The notes beneath the pieces were generated by a model. It saw only the letters and a list, made by a program, of their open reading frames with translations. It did not search any database and was not told where the DNA came from. Of a stretch of DNA of 64,000 bases, positions 56,695 through 64,000 are shown in pieces (positions within the stretch are counted from its first letter, which is position 1; every line of letters starts with the position of its first letter). A program made the position numbers and the translations under genes. Origin of the DNA: JAJVID01 sp963743425. GTDB lineage: Bacteria > Acidobacteriota > Blastocatellia > RBC074. The stretch lies in the NCBI GenBank assembly GCA_963743425.1, contig CAVUPU010000002.1:930001-994000 (forward strand), written 5' to 3'.

Positions 56695-57864
56695 TCAGGG
56701 TTTAGATCCACGGCGGCTCGCAGCCAGCGTTTCCAACGACCGCATGACCAGACCGGAAATATTGAACGGCCCGCCACCGACGTTGCGCAGCACAATCACA
56801 CCCACACCAGAAGCGCGATCAACAAAGGCTCCTGCCAAATATCCTGCAACCGATCCGCCATGCCCGTAAGCGATGAGACTGCCATGGCGCTCCACACTAA
56901 AGCCGATGCCGTAGCCTGAGGTAAGATCGCCGCTCGCCGAATTGACCCGCTTGAAGTTCTCTTCGAGTGTTGCCTTCTTGAGCACGCTCTCCGGCCCGTG
57001 GCCCAGCTCGAAAGCCAGGAACCGCGCCAGATCGCCAATGGTGGTGTACATCGCTCCGTTGGGCGCCTTGTAGCCGCGGCCTTGATGCTCGCGCTCCGGC
57101 GTTTCAGCATCCACTTTCTCGCCCTGCACACCATAGCCTTTCGCCAGGTATGGCTTGATCTTCTCGTTCGGCTCAAAGGCCGTGTGTGTCATTCCGAGCG
57201 GCGCAAAGATCTTTTGCGACACGTATTCGACATAAGGCTGGCCGGCGGCGCGGCTGAGCGCCGCGCCCAGAACGGCGTAGCCGATGTTCGAATAGTGAAA
57301 GCGCGCGCCCGGTTCGAAATCGTATTTCGTGCGCGGCAACGCGGCAATCATCACTTTCTCCCACTCGGATACCGGCCCTTTCAAATACGTCTGTAAATCC
57401 GCTGGTTCGCGCCCCAGGCCGGAAGTGTGTGCGGCCAGTTGCACAAGCGTAATCGGCGGCGCGCCGGCGAATCGCCCTTGCGCCTTGTTCACTTCTGGAA
57501 AATATTTCTCCACCGGATCGGAGAGGCGCGCTTTGCCCGCCTCGACCAACTGCAACAGCATCAGCCCGGTGAATTGCTTGGTGATTGAGCCAATGCGGTA
57601 GACCGTGTCTTTGGTGGCCGGCGTCTTCTTCTCCATATCCGCGTAGCCGTAGCTTTTCGTCCAGACCAACTCCGCTCCGGAGACGACACCGATGGTGACG
57701 CTGCCGCGATTGTCTCTGGCGAACTCAGCCGCCGCCAGCGCATCAACTTGCTCAATGGCGCCGCGCAGATCGGGGGCGACAGGGGCTTGTCCGATGGCCG
57801 AGAGTATGAATGCGAGCGCCAGCGTCAGCGCCAGCGCGAAACTGATCAATCTTGATCTATTCAT
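56695..57864 (-). CDS. Secreted class C beta-lactamase-like serine hydrolase
   Basis: 389 residues with a signal peptide (FALALTLALAFILSAIGQA). The S-x-x-K motif is in GSITKQFTG (Ser93, Lys96), the Y-x-N motif in FHYSNIGYAV, and the third motif is HGG in GHGGSVAGY. The family includes penicillin-binding esterases, D-aminopeptidases and beta-lactamases. GHGG rather than KTG makes an esterase or peptidase role more likely than antibiotic resistance. GAAGGAGAA precedes the ATG. A related C-terminal fragment is at 38982-39216. Confidence 0.87.
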   Translation of the reverse strand: MNRSRLISFALALTLALAFILSAIGQAPVAPDLRGAIEQVDALAAAEFARDNRGSVTIGVVSGAELVWTKSYGYADMEKKTPATKDTVYRIGSITKQFTGLMLLQLVEAGKARLSDPVEKYFPEVNKAQGRFAGAPPITLVQLAAHTSGLGREPADLQTYLKGPVSEWEKVMIAALPRTKYDFEPGARFHYSNIGYAVLGAALSRAAGQPYVEYVSQKIFAPLGMTHTAFEPNEKIKPYLAKGYGVQGEKVDAETPEREHQGRGYKAPNGAMYTTIGDLARFLAFELGHGPESVLKKATLEENFKRVNSASGDLTSGYGIGFSVERHGSLIAYGHGGSVAGYLAGAFVDRASGVGVIVLRNVGGGPFNISGLVMRSLETLAASRRGSKP

Positions 57865-57933
57865 GGGTATTCTCCTTCATTTGTGTTGGCGCATTTCATT
57901 GGAGTCCAACTGCGACCAGCGATAAAGCTACTA

Positions 57934-60474
57934 TCACTCCGCCCGCAGAATGCCGAGCGGTTTCTTCGTCATCACGTCCCAGCTCGACAGCACACCTACG
58001 GTCATGACCAGCAGCAATGTCACCGCCACCCCGATCAGGTTGACCGAAGGCGCGAGCTGCCAGGGAATCTTCATGCCGTATTTGCTGATCGCCCACGTCA
58101 GCCCGATGGCCGCGGACGAACCGATGGCGCCGGCCAGCAGCCCCAAGACGCCGTATTCAATCAGGGTGATGTAAACGATCAGCTTCTTTTCGGCGCCCAG
58201 CGTCTTGAGGATCGCCGCTTCATAAAGGCGCTGGTATTTCGTCATCGCTACCGAGCCTGCCAGAATCAGCGCGCCGCATAAAAAAACGAACCAGCCGATG
58301 AATGAGACCGCGAACGAAACCTCGCCCGCCCTTTTCCTCCACTCCGCGATGGCGTCGAAGGCGTCAAGCAGGGTGACGTTCGGAAACTGCTCGACGAATT
58401 CCCGATGAAATTGCGCGCGCCTGGCGCCGGGCGCCGGGCCTTTGACTGCGCCGATGAAGAATTGCGGCGCCGCTTCGAGCGTTCCGGGGCGGAAGAGGAC
58501 GATCGCGCGGGTGAGGTAGGTCAGAGGCGACCTGCGCCGCTCCACACGACGAATGCTGGTGATTTTGGCTTCGATGCGCCGGCCCAAAAAGTCGAAGATC
58601 AACTTGTCGCCCAAGCCAAGTTGTAAGTCGCGCGCATAACTTTCCTCGACCGAAATCTCAGGTTCGGCGGCCGGCTGCGGCTCCCAGAATTTGCCAGCGA
58701 CGATCTCCTCGCTATCTTCGAGGTGGGGACGGTACGTGAATCGGCGCTCCTGACCGAGCCGGCCACCGAGCTGGTCCCTCGTCAAATTACTCGAATTGCC
58801 CGGAGCGCGCTTGAGTCCGATGATGCGCCCCTGGACGACTGGAATGATTGTGGGCGCGCTGTCTCCCATTCGCGCGATGGCCGCCTCGGCGGCAGGGCGT
58901 TGATCCTTTTGAATGTCGATCAGGAGCATGTCCACTGACGCAGTGTTGAGGTCGAAATCGTATTCCTTCAGCACGTTCGCCTGTTGGATGCGGACGGCGA
59001 TAACAAACAGCGCGCCCAGGCCGACCGTGAACAAGATCGTTCTGGTCTGATTGCCGGGACGATATAGACTGCTCACGCCCTGTCGCATAGCGAATGACGG
59101 CAGCCGGCTCAAACGGCGCAGCGCGCTCATCAACGCCGCGCCCGCAAGGCCGAGAACGAGTATCGTCGCGACCGCGATCCCCAGAAAGATTCCGGCGTAT
59201 TTGAGCGAACCGGACTGCCAGATTGCCAGGGAGAACAACGCTGGCGCGACTGTCGACCATGCGCCCAGTCGCAACCAGTCAATGCGACGCCTGCGCGCGA
59301 TTGTATTCTGACGCAACACCAGCATAGGTTTGACCTGCCGAATCTCCAGCAACAGCGGCAGCGAAAACAACAACGCGACCAGTACGCCGATGCCTACCCC
59401 CTGAGCTGACGCCTGCCACGTCAAGCCGGAGTCGAGTTCGATAGGCAAACGGCCGGCGGCATAGCGCGGGATGAGGATCGTGATAACGCTCGCGAGCGAT
59501 AGCCCGGCGACGCTGCCAGCCAGACTGAGCGCGAGCGCCTGCGCCAGGTAGGCGCCGAGCACGCGCCGGTTCTCGCCGCCCAGGCATTTAAGGATGGCGA
59601 TGGTCTTCAGTTTCTGCTGAACGAAGACACGCGTCACACTGGCGACGCCGATCCCGCCCAACGCCAGAATCGCCAGACCGACCAGCCCCACAAACCCTTC
59701 TATGAGCTGTAGCCTCTCAGCAATGGTTACCTCCATTCCACGGAACGACCCCACATAATCGACTCGCATGGTTCTGAGCTCGCGGTTCAGTTCCCGCTGC
59801 ATCGTTTCATCTTTTTCCTCACGCGCCTTGAGAAGCCAGTGATAAGTCGCCCGATTGCCGAACACAGTCAGCCCCGTCGCCGGAACATCCGCCAAATCCA
59901 CCACCACGCGCGGGAGCAGGTCTAAGCGGACCATGCCGCCCGGAAGCTTCTCGATCACGCCGCGAATGGTAAAAACGCTTCGGCCGATCTTGATCTCATC
60001 GCCGATCTTGAGGTTGAGCCGCGCGAGCAGGCTGGGATGCGCAAGCGCGCCGCGATCGCGCAGCAGCGCATGCGTGTAGCGGGTCCCGCCCGCCAATTGC
60101 ACTTCGCCATAGAGCGGAAAACTCTCCTGTACGCCACGCAGCTCAATGATGGCGGGCAGCGCGCTCTCCTTATTCGCCGCGCGCGCCATCGTCTGCGTCT
60201 CGAAGACCTCAGTGTGCCCAGCTACAACCGGGAATTTGGAGAAGCGTTCGAGCGACGCCCTGGTCTCCGGCTCCCACGGCTGACGGACGCCTAATAGCAG
60301 GTCCCCCCCCCACATCACCCGAACCTCGCGCGTGACCGAGGCTTTCAGGTTCTGGGCGAGCGAGCGCAGGCTGACGATGGAACCGACGCCGATGGCGATG
60401 CAGAGAAAGAAGAGCAACAACCGTCGCCACGACGCCCGCATCTCTCGCCAAGCCATGTTGAGAATGAAGTTCAT
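57934..60474 (-). CDS. ABC-transporter permease, large FtsX/MacB-like, second of pair
   Basis: 846 residues with the N-terminal membrane helix WRRLLLFFLCIAIGVGSIVSL, two FtsX domains separated by a periplasmic region, and the conserved tail WDVMTKKPLGILRAE. It starts 6 bases after the stop of the preceding ATPase-permease and shares its first 30 residues almost exactly (MNFILNMAWREMRASW), so it arose by duplication and is probably translated by coupling. Such pairs form the two halves of one exporter or an outer-lipid/lipoprotein-handling complex with the upstream ATPase. Confidence 0.88.
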   Translation of the reverse strand: MNFILNMAWREMRASWRRLLLFFLCIAIGVGSIVSLRSLAQNLKASVTREVRVMWGGDLLLGVRQPWEPETRASLERFSKFPVVAGHTEVFETQTMARAANKESALPAIIELRGVQESFPLYGEVQLAGGTRYTHALLRDRGALAHPSLLARLNLKIGDEIKIGRSVFTIRGVIEKLPGGMVRLDLLPRVVVDLADVPATGLTVFGNRATYHWLLKAREEKDETMQRELNRELRTMRVDYVGSFRGMEVTIAERLQLIEGFVGLVGLAILALGGIGVASVTRVFVQQKLKTIAILKCLGGENRRVLGAYLAQALALSLAGSVAGLSLASVITILIPRYAAGRLPIELDSGLTWQASAQGVGIGVLVALLFSLPLLLEIRQVKPMLVLRQNTIARRRRIDWLRLGAWSTVAPALFSLAIWQSGSLKYAGIFLGIAVATILVLGLAGAALMSALRRLSRLPSFAMRQGVSSLYRPGNQTRTILFTVGLGALFVIAVRIQQANVLKEYDFDLNTASVDMLLIDIQKDQRPAAEAAIARMGDSAPTIIPVVQGRIIGLKRAPGNSSNLTRDQLGGRLGQERRFTYRPHLEDSEEIVAGKFWEPQPAAEPEISVEESYARDLQLGLGDKLIFDFLGRRIEAKITSIRRVERRRSPLTYLTRAIVLFRPGTLEAAPQFFIGAVKGPAPGARRAQFHREFVEQFPNVTLLDAFDAIAEWRKRAGEVSFAVSFIGWFVFLCGALILAGSVAMTKYQRLYEAAILKTLGAEKKLIVYITLIEYGVLGLLAGAIGSSAAIGLTWAISKYGMKIPWQLAPSVNLIGVAVTLLLVMTVGVLSSWDVMTKKPLGILRAE

Positions 60475-60480
60475 ATGAAT

Positions 60481-63400
60481 TCATTCGGCCCGCAGAATGC
60501 CGAGCGGTTTCTTTGTCATCACGTCCCAGCTCGAAAGCACGCCCACCGTCATTACCAGCAGCAGCGCCGCCGCCACCCCAATGAGATTGATTGAGGGAAT
60601 GAGCTGCCAGGGATTCTTTATACCGTACTTGCTGATCAACCACGTCAGCGCGATTGCGGCGGACGATCCGGTCACGCCGGCCAGAAGACCGAGCACGCCG
60701 TACTCGATGAGCGTGATGTAGACAATCAGCTTCTTCTCGGCGCCCAGCGTCTTGAGGATCGCCGCTTCGTAGAGGCGATGGATCTTGGTCATCGCCACCG
60801 AGCCTGTCAGGATCAAAACGCCGCAGAGGAAAACGAAGGCGCCGAGGAAGTTCACGGCGAGCGAGGCGTCATTGATCTTTGTCCGCACAAATGCGGCTTG
60901 GTCATAGACGTCAAGCACCGAAACGTTCGGGAACTGCTCGACCAATTCTCGTTGCAGTTGCGCGCGCTGAGCGCCCGGCGCCGGGCCTTTGATCGCGCCA
61001 ACGAAGGTTTGCGGCGCGTCTTCGAGGGCGCCGGGCCGGAAGATTATTCCAAAGCGAAAGTAGCCGGAAGATGGCGAGAAGTCCCACTTTATTCGGCGGA
61101 TGCTGGTGACTTTAGCCTCCATGCGCCGCCCAGCGAAATCGAAGATCATCGAGTCGCCTACGGCGAGCTTATAGTCGCGGGCGGCATCATCCCTCATCGA
61201 AACCTCCGGTTCGGCGTTGGGCGCCGGCTCCCATAATTTGCCGGCGACGACCGTCTCGTCCTCCCTGGCCAGGTCAGGTTTGTAAGTGACCCACTGCTCA
61301 CGCCCGAGCATGTCAGGGTCCACAGTCTGAGGGGACTGCGAGTTGTCAGGAGCGCGTTTGATCTCGACCAGACGTGTCCGCACCATGGGAATGATCTCCG
61401 GCGCCGCGCCCGTCAAACGCGTGATGGTCGCCTCGGCGCCCGGGCGCTGGTCTTTTTGAATGTCGAGCAGGTACATATCCAGCGCGGCCATGCTGAGATC
61501 GACATTTAACTCGCGCATTAGATTCGCCTGCTGCAGGCGCATCGCGGTGACGAACAGCGTGCCGAGCCCGACCGCCATCAGGATCACCTGCGTCTGATTG
61601 CCCGGGCGGTAGAGACTACCCACTCCCTGGCGCAGGACGAATGACGGCAGCCGTCGCGCGCGGCGCAGTAACCGCATCAGCCCGGCGCCTATCAGGTTGA
61701 GGACCAGCGCCGTCCCGACCAGCATCCCTATGAATATTCCGCCGATCCTGAGAGAGCTTGCCTGATAGCTGGTCAGCGCCAGCAATACCAGCACGATCAG
61801 CAGCGCCGCGCCCAGGCTCAGCCAGTCAATTCGCCGTTCATCGCCCACGGTATTCTGTCGCATCACGAGCATCGGTTTGACCCGCCGAATCTCCAGCAGG
61901 GGCGGCAGTGAAAAGAGCAACGTGACAAGCATGCCGATGCCCACTCCTTGAAGCGCCGCCCGCCAGGTCAGGCCGACTTCAAACTGAAAAGGGAGGACGC
62001 CGTCAAAAAGCCGGGGAATTATGAGCGTCAGCGCGCCTGCAAACATCAGTCCGAGCAGACTGCCGACCACACAGAGCGCGATCGCCTGCGCCAGATACGC
62101 GCCGAGCACATGCCGGTTGTCGCCACCCAGACATTTGAGGATGGCGATGGTCTTCATCTTCTGCTGGACGAAGACCCTGGTCACGCTCGAAATGCCGATG
62201 GCGCCCAGGACCAGGATCACCAGCCCGGCAAAGCTCAATTGAGCCTCCATGCGCTCCAGTATCCGATTCGCGAAATTCTGCATGCCACGGAACGACCCCA
62301 GCCAGTAAGACCGTTCCGGCTTGAGATCGCGCTCCAGTCCTTCCAGCAGCGCCTGGTCCTGCCCCTCGCGCGCTTTGAAAAGCCGCACGTACCACACAAA
62401 ACTGCCGAAGCCGGTCAGCCCGGCCCCAGCCGCATCCGCGTAATCCACTACCACGCGTGGGAGGGGCCTGAGATTGATCCCATAGCCCGGCATATTCTCG
62501 ATCGCTCCGCGCACAGTGAATGTCAGCCGCCCCATTCTGACCTCATCGCCGACCTTGAGGTTGAGCTGCGTCATCACGCCGGACGGCAAGAGGATGCCGC
62601 GCCCCTTCAACATTGAGTGCGTGTAACGGGCGCCGCCCGCCAGTTGTATCTCGCCGTACAATGGGTACTGCTCCTGCACTCCCTGCAATATGACCATGAC
62701 GGGCCGCGCGTTCGAATCGTTCACCGGCCGCACCATCGTCTGTATCCCCATCACCTCCGTGTGCGCCTCAACGAGCGGCGAGCTGAGGTAGCGTTCGACC
62801 ACCGCCCTGATCTCCGGCTTCCACGACTGGTTGGAGCCCACCTGCACGTCACAGGCATACATCACCCGCGCCTCGCGCCCGATCGCGGCCCTCATTTTCT
62901 GCACCAGCGAACGCAGGCTGACAATGGAGCCGACGCCGATGGCGATGCACAGAAAGAAGAGCAACAGCCGACGCCAGGACGCCCTCATCTCACGCCAGGC
63001 CATGTTGAGGACGAAGTTCATGTCTACTCCTCGCTGAGACGGGAGAGGGGGTGGGGAGTAGGGAGTGGGAGACAAGGAAGTTCTCCCCCTTGTCTCCCGA
63101 CTCCCCTGTCTCCCTATCTCCCCCTCTCCTCGTCTCCCCTTCTCCCTGTCTTCCACAACCCGCCCTTCGCTCAAGCTGATCACGCGGTCGGCTTGATTGG
63201 CCAGCCTGTGGTCGTGCGTGACGAGCAGGAGCGTCGTGTCATGTTCGCGATTGAGCTTGACGAGCAGTTCGAAGATGTGCGCGCCATTCTTCGAGTCCAG
63301 ATTGCCCGTCGGTTCGTCGGCCAGCAAAATGGTCGGGGAGTTTGAGAAGGCTCGCGCGATGGCTACTCGCTGCTGTTCGCCGCCTGAAAGCTGCGACGGG

Positions 63401-63807
63401 TAATGATGCCCGCGCTCGCGCAGGCCGACCTCTTCGAGCAGCGCCTGCGCCCGTTCGCGCGCTTTCGGCAGTCCTGCGATCTCCATCGGCACGAGGATGT
63501 TCTCGTAAGCCGTCAGCGAAGGAATCAGGTGGAACGATTGAAAGATGAAGCCGACCTTTGCGCCGCGCAGCCGGGCCAACTCGTCCTCCTTCATCTGCGT
63601 GATGTACTCGCCGTCCAACCGTATGTCGCCTGTGGTCGGGTAATCGAGTCCGGCGACAAGGGAGAGCAGTGTAGATTTGCCGCTTCCCGAAGGGCCGACG
63701 ACGGCGACGAACTGGCCTCTAGGAATGGTCAGATAGACCGCGTGCAGGATGGTCAGCTTTTCGGAGCCGCTGGTGACGGTTTTGGAAACGTTGTTGAGCA
63801 GGATCAT
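60481..63807 (-). CDS. LolD/MacB-type ABC ATPase fused in frame to an FtsX-like permease
   Basis: 1,108 residues. Residues 1-218 are an ABC ATPase: Walker A GPSGSGKSTLLSL, Q-loop FIFQSFHLIPSLTAYENIL, signature LSGGEQQRVAIARAF, Walker B ILLADEPTGNLDS. Residues 219-256 are a Gly/Arg/Pro linker encoded by a polypurine palindromic repeat. From Met263 (MNFVLNMAWREMRASW, ATG at 63021 with GAGGAG upstream) a complete permease of 846 residues follows, homologous to the next gene. The usual organisation is two separate genes, so the fusion looks created by the repeat, which has no stop in this frame. Because the internal ATG has its own ribosome-binding site, both a fusion and a free permease could be made. 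Confidence 0.87.
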   Translation of the reverse strand: MILLNNVSKTVTSGSEKLTILHAVYLTIPRGQFVAVVGPSGSGKSTLLSLVAGLDYPTTGDIRLDGEYITQMKEDELARLRGAKVGFIFQSFHLIPSLTAYENILVPMEIAGLPKARERAQALLEEVGLRERGHHYPSQLSGGEQQRVAIARAFSNSPTILLADEPTGNLDSKNGAHIFELLVKLNREHDTTLLLVTHDHRLANQADRVISLSEGRVVEDREKGRRGEGEIGRQGSRETRGRTSLSPTPYSPPPLPSQRGVDMNFVLNMAWREMRASWRRLLLFFLCIAIGVGSIVSLRSLVQKMRAAIGREARVMYACDVQVGSNQSWKPEIRAVVERYLSSPLVEAHTEVMGIQTMVRPVNDSNARPVMVILQGVQEQYPLYGEIQLAGGARYTHSMLKGRGILLPSGVMTQLNLKVGDEVRMGRLTFTVRGAIENMPGYGINLRPLPRVVVDYADAAGAGLTGFGSFVWYVRLFKAREGQDQALLEGLERDLKPERSYWLGSFRGMQNFANRILERMEAQLSFAGLVILVLGAIGISSVTRVFVQQKMKTIAILKCLGGDNRHVLGAYLAQAIALCVVGSLLGLMFAGALTLIIPRLFDGVLPFQFEVGLTWRAALQGVGIGMLVTLLFSLPPLLEIRRVKPMLVMRQNTVGDERRIDWLSLGAALLIVLVLLALTSYQASSLRIGGIFIGMLVGTALVLNLIGAGLMRLLRRARRLPSFVLRQGVGSLYRPGNQTQVILMAVGLGTLFVTAMRLQQANLMRELNVDLSMAALDMYLLDIQKDQRPGAEATITRLTGAAPEIIPMVRTRLVEIKRAPDNSQSPQTVDPDMLGREQWVTYKPDLAREDETVVAGKLWEPAPNAEPEVSMRDDAARDYKLAVGDSMIFDFAGRRMEAKVTSIRRIKWDFSPSSGYFRFGIIFRPGALEDAPQTFVGAIKGPAPGAQRAQLQRELVEQFPNVSVLDVYDQAAFVRTKINDASLAVNFLGAFVFLCGVLILTGSVAMTKIHRLYEAAILKTLGAEKKLIVYITLIEYGVLGLLAGVTGSSAAIALTWLISKYGIKNPWQLIPSINLIGVAAALLLVMTVGVLSSWDVMTKKPLGILRAE
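63041..63153. repeat. Polypurine/polypyrimidine inverted repeat, family F copy 2
   Basis: Purine-rich units (GGGAGAGGG, GGGGAGTAGGGAGTGGGAGA; 63041-63080) face a pyrimidine series (CTCCCCCTTGTCTCCCGAC..., 63082-63153), resembling the 35.3-kb block in unit and arrangement. Unlike most copies it lies inside an open reading frame, in the linker between ATPase and permease. Confidence 0.78.
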
Positions 63808-63926
63808 AACTAATGATGTTCTTCAATCAGTATGCCAGCGCGGGTTTAAAATAATCCTTTGGAAAGAATGGAGTTGGGCTTACCGGAATGAATATTGCGC
63901 CGCGAAAATTGCCCGCCTGCGGTCAG

Positions 63927-64000
63927 TCAAATCCCGAAATCGGACAAGATCGGCAGTCCCCATGCTTTTCGTAACCGCTCGAATTCGGCTCGCGGCAGTT
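63927..64000 (-). CDS. C-terminal end of an unidentified gene (partial)
   Basis: A frame open to the window edge ends at TGA (63927-63929) and encodes LPRAEFERLRKAWGLPILSD, then FGI. The compositional look (amphipathic helix, then a hydrophobic end) suggests a real protein end, but it is only 24 codons long and no family can be named. It lies upstream of the ABC exporter on the same strand. Confidence 0.35.
   Translation of the reverse strand, partial: LPRAEFERLRKAWGLPILSDFGI

Noticed and set aside
56695..57864. Antibiotic-resistance beta-lactamase
   Set aside because: The fold and SxxK/YxN motifs fit, but the third motif is HGG and there is no resistance context; related enzymes are mostly esterases or peptidases.
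57934..60474. Treating the second permease as another orphan ADOP
   Set aside because: It lacks the ADOP prefix domain and sits in an operon with its own ATPase, so it is a conventional ABC exporter subunit.

Overview
The window looks like a chromosomal segment, or a metagenome-assembled contig, of an Acidobacteriota, most likely a Blastocatellia-type soil bacterium. This is inferred from gene content. It carries two large acidobacterial-type orphan permeases beside a PadR regulator, three very large TonB-dependent receptors (two of them with a clear carboxypeptidase-regulatory-like N-terminus), an ECF sigma factor overlapping a TPR-bearing Ser/Thr kinase, and a winged-helix/beta-propeller regulator pair. 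There is no rRNA, tRNA, CRISPR array or prophage that I can see.

Layout. 1-1.1 kb: IS630-type transposase in two frames joined at an A8 slippery run. 1.3-7.8 kb: alpha/beta hydrolase, RraA-like remnant, FprA-like reductase, and a TonB receptor with two frameshifts, followed by a terminator and an orphan IS200/IS605-like end hairpin. 7.9-13.1 kb (minus): PDZ protein, RsbU-like phosphatase, acyl-CoA synthetase. 13.3-17.8 kb (plus): the translation cluster rplM-rpsI-rpsB-tsf-pyrH-frr with a good promoter. 17.9-22.4 kb: small hypothetical, SDR, Gly-rich TonB receptor. 22.7-28.7 kb: IlvD/Edd dehydratase, a lower-GC AAA ATPase + DUF4276-like pair (candidate defence module), epoxide-hydrolase-like protein, metallo-beta-lactamase-fold hydrolase. 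29.2-32.9 kb: ECF sigma, Ser/Thr kinase, small unknown. 33.1-38.8 kb: Gfo/Idh oxidoreductase, DUF1361 protein, small secreted proteins, M15 peptidase, FG-GAP propeller, and decayed gene ends. 39.2-49.6 kb: winged-helix/PD40 regulator (split), TonB receptor, S1 protease with a beta/gamma-crystallin-like tail, and a discoidin-discoidin-metallopeptidase, which together look like an extracellular protein-degradation locus. 49.9-56.4 kb: decayed and intact orphan permeases plus PadR. 56.7-63.8 kb: class C serine hydrolase and an ABC exporter (ATPase fused to FtsX-like permease, then a second permease). 63.9 kb: end of another minus-strand gene.

The most striking structure is between the genes. More than a dozen intergenic gaps hold long near-perfect inverted repeats, typically two arms of 25-50 bp around a short loop. 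They belong to many unrelated sequence families, and several families recur within the window. They separate members of the translation cluster, abut Shine-Dalgarno sequences, and in places are translated: they lengthen the C-terminus of PyrH, supply the linker of the ATPase-permease fusion, and overlap the annotated start of the alpha/beta hydrolase.

Four large secreted or outer-membrane reading frames are broken only by single extra bases. Those breaks may be assembly errors and not real inactivation; the first orphan permease, by contrast, has a genuine deletion and a nonsense codon.
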